A DNA stretch of 64,000 nt from Blastomonas aquatica (GTDB taxonomy: Bacteria > Pseudomonadota > Alphaproteobacteria > Sphingomonadales > Sphingomonadaceae). Both the position numbers and the translations under genes were made by a program. Under the pieces are notes generated by a model. That model worked only from the letters and a program-made list of their open reading frames with translations, had not been told where the DNA came from and searched no databases. Below, in pieces: positions 53,732 through 61,688 of the stretch. The DNA is taken from assembly GCF_014639875.1 (NCBI RefSeq), contig NZ_BMGD01000003.1, positions 620,001 to 684,000 on the forward strand, written 5' to 3'. Position 1 is the first letter of the stretch; the number at the start of each line of letters is the position of its first letter.

Positions 53732-55087
53732 TTATCCCTTTGGTAATATCAAAGTGAACCGCGCGCCTTGTCCCGGCGCGCTTTCTATGGCCAGATCGCC
53801 GTCCATCGCCAGCGCCAGCCTCCGCGAAATGTAAAGTCCAAGCCCGCTGCCGCCATCGCCGCTGCGACCCAGCCTCTCCCATTTGTTGAACAAGCGCTGC
53901 TGATCTTCGTCGCTGAGGCCGGGGCCTTGATCGGCAACGGTGACGCTGGCCCAGTCCGCACCGTCATCCAGCCTCAGCCAGATCATCGATCCATCCGGAG
54001 CATAGTTGATCGCGTTGCCCAGCAGGTTGAGCAGCACCTGAAGCACCCGGCGGAACTCTCCGATCGCAGGCAGCGTCTCGTCTTCGGCAGGCTTGTCGAT
54101 ACGGATCTGGCGATCGGCGGCCTTGAGCGCGAGCAGACCCGCCGCGCGGCGCGATAGATCGGCAAGGTCTACAGGTTCGCGCGCCGCACTAAACCCAGTC
54201 GCCTCGACCGCCTCGAGATCCGCCAGATCGTCAACCAGCGCCAGCAGGTGGCGTCCGGCAGAGGCTATGTCGCTGGCATAGCCTGCATAATCGGCGCGCA
54301 ACGGACCTTCTAGCCGTCCGCCGATGGTTTCTGCATTGGCGATGATCCGTCCAATCGGCAGCCGCAATGCGGGACCGATCTGAGAGCCGAACAGATGCCC
54401 CAATCGCTCGCCATCGAACAGAGGCGGAAAGAGCGGCACTGCCGCCGGGTCGGTTGGCGGGGGTGCTTGGCTTAGCGTCAGGATATGCCCTGGCGAGGTC
54501 GCGTCATTGCGCAGCGTGGCGGTCCAGTCGCGTTCGTCGCCGATCAGCCTCACCTTCACATCATCGATCTGGGCAGGGTCGTCGATCGGCTCGCCGGTCA
54601 AGCGGCGCAAGACCGCTGAAAGCGGCGCCAACAACAGGCGGTCGCTGTCGTCCGGACCGGGATAACCTTTGGGCGGATCGAACCGAAGGATGCGGCCCAG
54701 CGGATCAAGCCGGATCTCTGCGTCCAGCGGATTTGCCGGAAGGCCGGGACCTGTGATTTCGATCGGTTGCGGCAGGGGCTGTTCGTGCCAAAGGGTCAGG
54801 ATCAGCGTGACGCCATTGGCGTCGGGGCTGCATTCGCACCACATGTCGATGAGTGCATCGGCGGCTGCGGTGGTCACCGGGCGCGACAGCCGCATCCCAA
54901 GCCTCAGGCTATGCCGTACCAGCTCAAGCAGCGGCGGAACCGCTAGCTCGCCATTGTCGGTTCCGCCCAGATCGTGGTGCAACCGCAGCAGCGGCTCGTC
55001 TGCGTGCATAAGGCGCGCGTTGCGATCGACCCGCGCGGTGCTGGCCGCGAAGGACCGGGCGTTTGATGTTGGCACCTGCGCGTTCAC
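53732..55087 (-). CDS. Histidine-kinase-like protein without the phospho-acceptor histidine
   Basis: Cytoplasmic protein of 451 residues. The C-terminal ~200 residues are a typical HATPase: N box LLNLLGNAINYAP, G1 VADQGPGLSDED, F box FNKWERLGR and G2 GGSGLGLYISRRLA. The dimerisation helix before it reads GPALRLPIGRIIANAETIG where SHELRTPLNAIIGFAE is usual, so Pro replaces the phosphorylated His. The N-terminal half has no recognised sensor and no membrane helix. The GTG at 55087 overlaps the upstream gene's stop (GTGA) and is preferred over a start at 55129. Autophosphorylation is unlikely; ATP binding may still act as a switch. Confidence 0.8.
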   Translation of the reverse strand: MNAQVPTSNARSFAASTARVDRNARLMHADEPLLRLHHDLGGTDNGELAVPPLLELVRHSLRLGMRLSRPVTTAAADALIDMWCECSPDANGVTLILTLWHEQPLPQPIEITGPGLPANPLDAEIRLDPLGRILRFDPPKGYPGPDDSDRLLLAPLSAVLRRLTGEPIDDPAQIDDVKVRLIGDERDWTATLRNDATSPGHILTLSQAPPPTDPAAVPLFPPLFDGERLGHLFGSQIGPALRLPIGRIIANAETIGGRLEGPLRADYAGYASDIASAGRHLLALVDDLADLEAVEATGFSAAREPVDLADLSRRAAGLLALKAADRQIRIDKPAEDETLPAIGEFRRVLQVLLNLLGNAINYAPDGSMIWLRLDDGADWASVTVADQGPGLSDEDQQRLFNKWERLGRSGDGGSGLGLYISRRLALAMDGDLAIESAPGQGARFTLILPKG

Positions 55088-56079
55088 CAAACGGGTCCGA
55101 GCATGCTGGCGGGCATGAGGTTGCGCCATCCGGCAACGATCCGCGCGGCATCATCCTGACCGATCGCCGCCAGTGCATTGGCCGAAGGAATGGTGTCCAG
55201 CCGCGAAGACGCAATCAGGGCAACCCCCTCGAGCAATCCTGAAGCCGCATTGACCGCGATGTCGCAGGCCCGCAGCAGCACCGCAAACCGCGCCAGATCG
55301 GGGTCGCGCACCATATCCACGACATGCTCGACCGGAAGCCCGCTCGCCCTGGCTAGCATGGCGAACACGAGTGAAGGCCCGTTTTCACCGAGCGACCAGT
55401 CGTCTCCGGTTCGCGGCAATGCATAGAGGTGGCAGAAACGCATCAGCCGGTGAGGGCGGCCGCGCCGTTCGTCGAAAGCGGCCAGGAGCGTATCGGCGGC
55501 TGTCCGCAAAGCGATCGGATCAGCGCCTTGCCGCTCCTGCAGCCACGCGAGCATCCGCTGGACCAGCGCGCTGACGCTCTCGGGGGGCAGTTCGGATAGC
55601 TCAATGGTGAACCCTTGCGCGTTGCCGATGAACCGGCTCTGCGCGATGATCAACGCCATCGCGGCTTCTGCGAGCTCGTCCTGCGCATCGCCGACCTGCG
55701 CCTCGACCCGCGGCGGCAGTTCGGCCATCGCAAGCCCCACAAGCGGCGCATTACGACACAACCGCGCCTCGATCGCGCGGGCATAGAGCATCCGGGTCGC
55801 TCCATTATCTGCCAGCACGATGGCCTGCGCGATAGTTGAAGTGTCCACCCCGTCGGTAGAGGGACAAAGCGCATCGACCAGATGCCGCGCGATCGCATCG
55901 ACAAATCCGCCGGTCAGGCTGAGATCATCCTCGCGCAGCGCCGCCGCCCCATCGGGTGCCAGACGCTGGCGGACCAGCACCGGCATTGCAGCGGCCAGCC
56001 GCGCCTGCTCGTCGGCATGGCGCAGCAACGCTCCAACGTCCCGTAGAGCCGGGCGTGCGGGGGCCATGTCGGTATTCAT
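55084..56079 (-). CDS. DUF2336-like protein
   Basis: Soluble all-helical protein of 331 residues. The C-terminal segment (ASGLPVEHVVDMVRDPDLARFAVLLRACDI) and the helical-repeat pattern suggest the DUF2336 family, which often sits beside two-component genes in alphaproteobacteria. This assignment is from pattern memory and is not firm. It lies between a nucleotidyltransferase-like membrane protein gene and the kinase-like gene, overlapping the latter. AGGT stands about 9 bases before the ATG. No catalytic motif is seen. Confidence 0.6.
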   Translation of the reverse strand: MNTDMAPARPALRDVGALLRHADEQARLAAAMPVLVRQRLAPDGAAALREDDLSLTGGFVDAIARHLVDALCPSTDGVDTSTIAQAIVLADNGATRMLYARAIEARLCRNAPLVGLAMAELPPRVEAQVGDAQDELAEAAMALIIAQSRFIGNAQGFTIELSELPPESVSALVQRMLAWLQERQGADPIALRTAADTLLAAFDERRGRPHRLMRFCHLYALPRTGDDWSLGENGPSLVFAMLARASGLPVEHVVDMVRDPDLARFAVLLRACDIAVNAASGLLEGVALIASSRLDTIPSANALAAIGQDDAARIVAGWRNLMPASMLGPVW

Positions 56080-56149
56080 CGGCTTGACCTAGCAATTGCT
56101 GGTTAAAATGCTGTTAGTCGTTGCGCGCGAAAAGCACAGCATGGGACGA

Positions 56150-57361
56150 TCAGATATGGGGCTTTGGCGGTTCGGCCGCAACCGTGCCGGTCCGGGTTTG
56201 CCACAGCATCAGACCCACCAGAACCAGGTTCCAGACCATCACGACCGGCAGCATCGCACCGAACGGAATCGCGATGAACGCCGCCGTCGCCAGCAGGCTG
56301 GGTGATGCTGCCAGCCGGATCCAGCGACGCGGCAGCGGTCCTTCCAGCCGGCCCAGCACCAGCGCGAGAGCGGGAATGATCAGCGCTGCAAAAAGCCCGG
56401 CCAGGCGGTCGGATGCTGCCACCGTGAGCACCGTGATCAGCGTGAAGGCGATGGCGAAGGCGAGATTGCGCGCGGTCTGCTCGCTGTCGCGAACCATGCT
56501 GGCAGAAAAACGACCGAACAGGCGGTTGGCGGCATGGCCGGCCAGACGCCCCGTGGCGAGCACGCCCAGCGCTGCCATGCTCCAATCCGCAACCGCCAGA
56601 CCGATCGCGCCGACCGGCAGCGCAAGCGCGGCAATCCGCAGCGCCGGGCCGACCCAGGGCGCCGCCCAGGCGCGCCGCGCAATCGTCTGCACCGGTGCCA
56701 TGCGCACCAGCCGTGCACCCATTGCGCCTGAACGTGCGGCCAGTTCCTGCATCGCCAACGCGTCGGCTTCGCCTGCATCGCGAACGATCGCGATCCGGCC
56801 AGCCTCGGCCAACGCGAACGGGACGACGTGCCGCCGATAGCCACGCTGGACCGCGAGCCGCAGCAAAGCCGATTGCACGCTCCAGTCCTCGGGCAATTCG
56901 CGAGCTTCGACCAGATCGCGCGCCCGCACACAGGCCAGGCCCGCCCAGATATGGTTGATATCGATCCGCTCGAACCGTTCGACCAGCGACCGCGCGCCTT
57001 CACCGGGAGCGAAGCTGGTAACGAATGTGCCGGTCTCGCGCGCCATCATCGGGATGTCAGCCGGCGCGACGTAAAGCCCGTCAGCGATGATCAGCAGTTC
57101 GTCATCGCTGGCCAGCCGGACGCTGATGTCGGCGACCGATCGCACGAGATGAAAATCAATCCCGCACGATGCGGCATAGGCTTCGATCTGGCGGACGCGC
57201 TCGCCGACCGAGCTGACCAAGCACAGGATTTCGCCCGCGCCGGCCTGCCGCGCCAGATCGACCTGAAGCATCGCCAGCTGTCCGTTGGCCAGCGGCAAGG
57301 CGCCGCGCAGCGCGGTTCCGTTCGGGACGGTCTCGATCAGGGAAAGCAAGGCGGCGCGCAC
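56150..57361 (-). CDS. Nucleotidyltransferase-like N-terminus fused to a membrane domain
   Basis: Not firmly recognised; 403 residues. The first ~200 read like a sugar-nucleotidyltransferase (GT-A) fold: ALPLANGQLAML where LAAGxGxRL is expected, LARQAGAGEILCLVSSVGE, then LLIIADGLYVAPADI resembling the Mg-binding Asp strand. The glycine-rich nucleotide loop is degenerate, so activity is doubtful. The last ~170 residues hold four to five hydrophobic segments (IAALALPVGAIGLAVADW, FAIAFTLITVLTVAASD, LFAALIIPALALVLG, FIAIPFGAMLPVVMVWNLVLVGLML). The start is GTG at 57361, with no clear Shine-Dalgarno. Confidence 0.6.
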   Translation of the reverse strand: MRAALLSLIETVPNGTALRGALPLANGQLAMLQVDLARQAGAGEILCLVSSVGERVRQIEAYAASCGIDFHLVRSVADISVRLASDDELLIIADGLYVAPADIPMMARETGTFVTSFAPGEGARSLVERFERIDINHIWAGLACVRARDLVEARELPEDWSVQSALLRLAVQRGYRRHVVPFALAEAGRIAIVRDAGEADALAMQELAARSGAMGARLVRMAPVQTIARRAWAAPWVGPALRIAALALPVGAIGLAVADWSMAALGVLATGRLAGHAANRLFGRFSASMVRDSEQTARNLAFAIAFTLITVLTVAASDRLAGLFAALIIPALALVLGRLEGPLPRRWIRLAASPSLLATAAFIAIPFGAMLPVVMVWNLVLVGLMLWQTRTGTVAAEPPKPHI

Positions 57362-57460
57362 GCGGGTGATCCGGCTCCGTGTTTATCAGGAGCCGCTCTC
57401 TTATCGCCCGGCTGGTCCCCTGCCAACCGGCACGGCACCGATGAAGGTTGGTTCTACGCT

Positions 57461-57778
57461 TTATTGCCGCTGGGCAGGGTAAGCCCCAAACTCGCCCATC
57501 GCGGTATCGAGCTCGCGCAGCACCACCGGGTCTCCCGGAGCGCCATCGAGCGCGCGGTCGGCCAGATCGGAAATCCCCTGGACGCCGAAACTGGCGGCAA
57601 GGCTGCGGAGCCGCAACGCGGCGAAATGCCAGTTGGCGTCGCAGCGCGCGCGGCGCAGCAGGTCGATGTGATGCGTGGCGCTTTCGACGAACGCCCCGCG
57701 CAGTTCGGCGACCAGGACAGGGTCGCTGCCCACGGCGGCGGCCAGCGCCGCGTTCAATGCTCCCGATTCATAAGCCAT
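57461..57778 (-). CDS. HPt-like helical protein lacking the phosphorylatable histidine
   Basis: A 105-residue protein with the helix pattern of a histidine phosphotransfer domain: LVAELRGAFVESATHHIDLLRRA then ALRLRSLAASFGVQGISDLADRAL. In true HPt proteins the second helix reads A-H-x-L-K-G-S/A; here Leu stands for His and Arg-Ser for Lys-Gly. I recall close relatives in sphingomonads that also lack the His, so this is likely a family trait. It opens the minus-strand cluster and diverges from the coiled-coil gene. Confidence 0.72.
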   Translation of the reverse strand: MAYESGALNAALAAAVGSDPVLVAELRGAFVESATHHIDLLRRARCDANWHFAALRLRSLAASFGVQGISDLADRALDGAPGDPVVLRELDTAMGEFGAYPAQRQ

Positions 57779-57849
57779 GCGGCAGTCGAATAGACGATCC
57801 GCCTTAACTTTCGGTTTCTGGGAGACGAAAACATGGTAAGGTTAATGCC

Positions 57850-60228
57850 ATGGGCGAGGGGAAAAAAATCATCGATCTGCGGCATGGCCGGAGTGGGGAA
57901 ACGCTGGGGGCGCACGAGCCTGAGCCGGACATGGCAGCGCCTGCGCTGTCACCACGCGCGGCCGTGGCTGGTTCCGGGCCAATACCCGAGGATTCAGCAG
58001 CCCCCTGGATGGATGAAGACGACGAGCTGACGGTTCCCGAATCGGCGACCCGGTGGACGATCGCGGCTGCGCTGGTTGCTGCGGCCTGGACCGGCGTGTT
58101 CGTCTGGGCGTCGATCCCGCAATGGCAGGCCGGGGTTACCCCGGCGCTGGCGGTGCAGGCCATCTCGCAATGGGCGGTCCCGGTGGTCGCGATCCTGGCA
58201 TTGTATCTGATTGTCCAGCGCAACAGCGTCGCCGAAGCGCGGCGGTTCGCCAAGGTCGCAGGATCACTGCGGGCAGAAAGTGTGGCATTGGAAACCCGTC
58301 TGGGTGCCATCAATTCCGAACTCTCGCTGGCACGCGAATTCCTGGCCAATCAGAGCCTTGAGCTTGAATCCTTGGGCCGTGTCTCAAGCGACCGTCTGCG
58401 CGGCTTTGCCGATGAACTGCGCACGATGATCGAGGCCAGCGATACGGGGATGCGCGCGATCGGCGAAGTCAGTGAAGCTGCCTCCAACAACATGGACAAA
58501 TTGCGCAACCATCTGCCGGTGATCGCGAATTCGGCCAAGGACGTGACCAACCAGATCGGCAATGCTGGGCGCACCGCGCAGAGCCAGGTCGAAAGCATGA
58601 TTGCAGCATTCGAAAAGCTCAATGCCTTTGGCCAGGCCGCCAGTACCCAGATCGGTACGCTGGTGCACGATTCGGATGCGGCGACCGTTCGGTTGGCGAC
58701 ATCGGTCGAAACCAGCGGATTGGCGCTGGCGAACAGCGTTGCGCAGGCGAGCCAGCAGATGGACCAAGCGATCGAAACCGTCGCCAGCCGCCTTGCGAAC
58801 ACCCGCGGCAATCTCGACCGTGCGACCGAAACGCAGGCCGAGGCGCTCGAAGCGACGCTGGCGCAGTTGCGCACATCGGTCGACGCCATGGCCTCTGAGA
58901 TGGCGCAACGCGCCGCGACCAGCCGAAGCGACATGCGCGCCGCCGCCGATGATCTGGGGCTGACGCTGGGCGCGTTGGCCACCTCCACTGGCGAGAGCGA
59001 AGAGACCGTGCGCCGAATGATCAGCGCCGCCGATGCGCAGATCAGCCAGGCCGAAAGCCGGCTGCAGACGCTCGACAGGGAAAGTGCCGACGCACTGGCC
59101 CGGCTCGCCTTCACGCTCTCGGCGCTCGACAGCAATGCGATTGCGCTGACCGAAAGGTTGGCATCGGGCAGTGGCCATGCGGACATATTCGATGCCAAGA
59201 GCGAACGCCTGCGCGGCCTTTTGGGCAGCATCGAGCAACAGGTTTCGCAGAGTATTCCCGGCGCATTGGCGGCGCTCGACCAGACCACCGAAGCCAGCCA
59301 AGGCAAGGTCAGCGATCTGCACGGCGCTGTGTCCGAGGTCGATGGGCAGATGGTCCGGCTGGGCTCGATCCTCGGCAATTTCGAAGAACGGATTGCGGGG
59401 CAGACGGTCGAGGTCGGCAAGTTGGCGCAAATCAGCGAAGCAGGCTGGCGCGAGCGGACCGAAGATATCGGTGCGTTGATTGCCGCAATGCAGGCCGCGC
59501 GCGAGGAAATCGACCATATCAATGCCAACTCTGCGGTGCGGCTGGTTGAGACGATGCGCGACGTGCAGCGCGAGGCGCATGCCGCCGCCGACGAGGCGCG
59601 TCGCGCGATGGACCGCGCGATCACCGGCGCAACCCGCAAGCTGGGCGAAGACAGCGGTGCTGCGCTCGAGAAGGTGTTGCGCGGCAAGGCCGAGGAACTG
59701 GTCGGAAAGCTCGAATCGGCGATCAGCCGCGCGGTGGGCGCGACCAGCGATGCGACGCTGCACCTCAAGGACCAGCTCACCCGGGTCGATGATCTTGCGA
59801 GCCACCTCGAGCGCCGGGTCGCCGATGCGCGTGAGCTGGCCGAAGAGCGCACCGACAACGATTTCGCGCGGCGATTGGCGCTGCTCACCGAGTCGCTCAA
59901 TTCCGCAGCGATCGATGTCGACAAGATCCTCTCCACCGAGGTCAGCGATACCGCCTGGTCGGCCTATCTTCGCGGTGATCGCGGCGTGTTCACCCGGCGT
60001 GCTGTCCGGCTGATCGACAATGGCGAGGCGAAGGACATCGCCGCAGCTTACGAGAACGATCCCGAGTTCTTCGAGCTCGTGAACCGGTACATCCACGATT
60101 TCGAGGCGATGCTGCGCACGGTCCTGTCGACCCGCGATGGCGGGGTGATGGGGGTTACGCTGCTCTCGTCAGAAACCGGCAAGCTGTATGTCGCTTTGGC
60201 TCAGGCGATCGAGCGCCTGCGCGATTAA
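57850..60228 (+). CDS. Large membrane-anchored coiled-coil protein
   Basis: A 792-residue protein with an acidic, Pro-rich N-terminal tail (~70 residues), then two transmembrane helices (~69-90 WTIAAALVAAAWTGVFVWA; ~103-124 WAVPVVAILALYLIVQR). About 600 residues of Ala/Glu/Gln-rich heptads resembling a methyl-accepting or apolipophorin-like coiled coil follow (SQVESMIAAFEKL, ETVASRLANTRGNLDRA, KAEELVGKLES). A compact C-terminal domain (~residues 690-792, DTAWSAYLRGDRGVFTRRAVR) follows. No enzymatic motif. The layout, two N-terminal helices plus a long coiled coil, recalls the Caulobacter polarity factor TipN; that is inference only. Its stop overlaps the convergent efflux channel stop (TTAA). 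Confidence 0.75.
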   Translation: MGEGKKIIDLRHGRSGETLGAHEPEPDMAAPALSPRAAVAGSGPIPEDSAAPWMDEDDELTVPESATRWTIAAALVAAAWTGVFVWASIPQWQAGVTPALAVQAISQWAVPVVAILALYLIVQRNSVAEARRFAKVAGSLRAESVALETRLGAINSELSLAREFLANQSLELESLGRVSSDRLRGFADELRTMIEASDTGMRAIGEVSEAASNNMDKLRNHLPVIANSAKDVTNQIGNAGRTAQSQVESMIAAFEKLNAFGQAASTQIGTLVHDSDAATVRLATSVETSGLALANSVAQASQQMDQAIETVASRLANTRGNLDRATETQAEALEATLAQLRTSVDAMASEMAQRAATSRSDMRAAADDLGLTLGALATSTGESEETVRRMISAADAQISQAESRLQTLDRESADALARLAFTLSALDSNAIALTERLASGSGHADIFDAKSERLRGLLGSIEQQVSQSIPGALAALDQTTEASQGKVSDLHGAVSEVDGQMVRLGSILGNFEERIAGQTVEVGKLAQISEAGWRERTEDIGALIAAMQAAREEIDHINANSAVRLVETMRDVQREAHAAADEARRAMDRAITGATRKLGEDSGAALEKVLRGKAEELVGKLESAISRAVGATSDATLHLKDQLTRVDDLASHLERRVADARELAEERTDNDFARRLALLTESLNSAAIDVDKILSTEVSDTAWSAYLRGDRGVFTRRAVRLIDNGEAKDIAAAYENDPEFFELVNRYIHDFEAMLRTVLSTRDGGVMGVTLLSSETGKLYVALAQAIERLRD

Positions 60229-61688
60229 TCCCTCTTCGTCGCGCTGACCTCAGCAACTGCCGGGGCATTCTCCCAGCCCCCGCCAAGCGCGCGGAACAGC
60301 GCGACTTCGGCCTCGGCACGCGCCGCAGCGGCAGTCCCGGTTGCGGCGCGTGCTGCGAACAGGTTGCGTTCAACCTCAAGCAGTTGCAGCGCATTGTCGC
60401 GACCAACCCTGAAACGGATGCGGGTGATCCGTGCGACTTCTTCGGCGGCCGTGGCAGCGGTTTGCAGCGCTTCTTCCTGCTCGATTGCGCCTTTGAGCCG
60501 GGCCAGGGCCTGCTCGGTTTCCTGCAACGCGGTCAGGACTGCGCCATCGAATGCCGCGAGCCTGCCATCGGCCTGAGCAGATGCCGCGTTGACCCGGGCA
60601 CGTGCGATGCCATCGATCGGGATCGACCACGAGATCAGGGGGCCGAGCGAAAAGCCAATATTGTCCGATTCGCCCAGAGCGCCAGGAGAGGTGCCGCCGA
60701 CCGACAGCGATCCTGCGAGCCGGATCGAAGGATAGAGCGCAGCAGTGGCAACGCCCACCCGAGCGGTATCGGCCGCGAGCCGCGCTTCGGCCGCGCGAAC
60801 ATCGGGGCGACGCGCCAGCAGCGCGGCACCATCGCCAACAGGAATTGGAACGCGCACTCTGGGAGGAACTGCACAGGTGTTCGCCGCGGTATCGGTCTGG
60901 CTTGGCGGATCACCGGTGAGTGTCGCCAGCGCAAACAGCGCTGCACTCTGCTCGGCCTCGAACTGCGGGATCTGAGCTTGCGCCTGGGCCACCAGAAGCT
61001 CGGCATTGGCGACATCGCGCCGTTGCCCGCGCCCGGCCGTAAACAACCGCTGGTTGAGATCGAGAGTGCGTCGCTGGGCGGTCAGCGACTCGCGCGCGAT
61101 ATTGGCCTGTAACCGGCTTGAGCAGGCAAGCGCATAGGTTCGCGCGACCTCTGCGGCGACGCTGACCCGCGCCGCGTCAAGCTCGGCCGCTGCGGCCAGC
61201 GCGTCGCCACGTGAGGCCTCGACCGACCGCCGGATACCGCCAAACAGGTCGACCTCGTAGGAAGCGTCCGAGGCGAGCTGGTAAAAGTCGAAGGTGATCG
61301 GCTCGGGCGGGGCAAAGCCGACGCCGGCATTGGCTCCGGTGCCGACCTGGTTTGTCGTCGCGGTACCGCTGGCCGACAGCGATGGCAATTGCGCTCCGCG
61401 TGCCTCGCGAACCAGCGCGCGGGCGCGGCGCAGATTCGCACTGGCTTCGCGGACCGACGTGTTGTGTTCCAGCGCGCGGGTCACCAGCGCATCGAGCGCC
61501 GGATCCTCGAACAACCGCCACCAGCCCTCGGGCAATGGCGTCTGGGCAAAATGCGGGTCTGCGCTTTCGATAAAGCCAGGCGCTGCCGCAGCCGGGGTGC
61601 GGGGACGTTCGAAGTCCGGCCCCACGGTGCAGGCGGCCAGGCTGGCGGTCAGCGCGGCGCAAGCGAGCAGACGGTTTTTGATGGTCAT
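60225..61688 (-). CDS. RND efflux outer membrane lipoprotein (OprM/NodT family)
   Basis: Outer membrane channel of 487 residues of a tripartite multidrug efflux pump. It has a lipoprotein signal (LLACAALTASLAACTVGPDF, Cys lipidated) and the NodT-family start GPDFERP followed by WWRLFEDPALDALVTRAL. Two OEP repeats follow, with ASYEVDLFGGIRRSVEA and VGVATAALYPSIRLAGSL typical of OprM. The ATG at 61688 overlaps the RND pump stop (ATGA); the open frame upstream lacks the lipobox context. Confidence 0.92.
   Translation of the reverse strand: MTIKNRLLACAALTASLAACTVGPDFERPRTPAAAAPGFIESADPHFAQTPLPEGWWRLFEDPALDALVTRALEHNTSVREASANLRRARALVREARGAQLPSLSASGTATTNQVGTGANAGVGFAPPEPITFDFYQLASDASYEVDLFGGIRRSVEASRGDALAAAAELDAARVSVAAEVARTYALACSSRLQANIARESLTAQRRTLDLNQRLFTAGRGQRRDVANAELLVAQAQAQIPQFEAEQSAALFALATLTGDPPSQTDTAANTCAVPPRVRVPIPVGDGAALLARRPDVRAAEARLAADTARVGVATAALYPSIRLAGSLSVGGTSPGALGESDNIGFSLGPLISWSIPIDGIARARVNAASAQADGRLAAFDGAVLTALQETEQALARLKGAIEQEEALQTAATAAEEVARITRIRFRVGRDNALQLLEVERNLFAARAATGTAAAARAEAEVALFRALGGGWENAPAVAEVSATKRD

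Noticed and set aside
58350-60096. Two very long open frames antisense to the coiled-coil gene
   Set aside because: They are shadows caused by high G+C and Ala/Glu-rich codons on the opposite strand; products are Ser/Arg- or Arg/Asp-rich without domains, and the plus-strand protein has clear structure.
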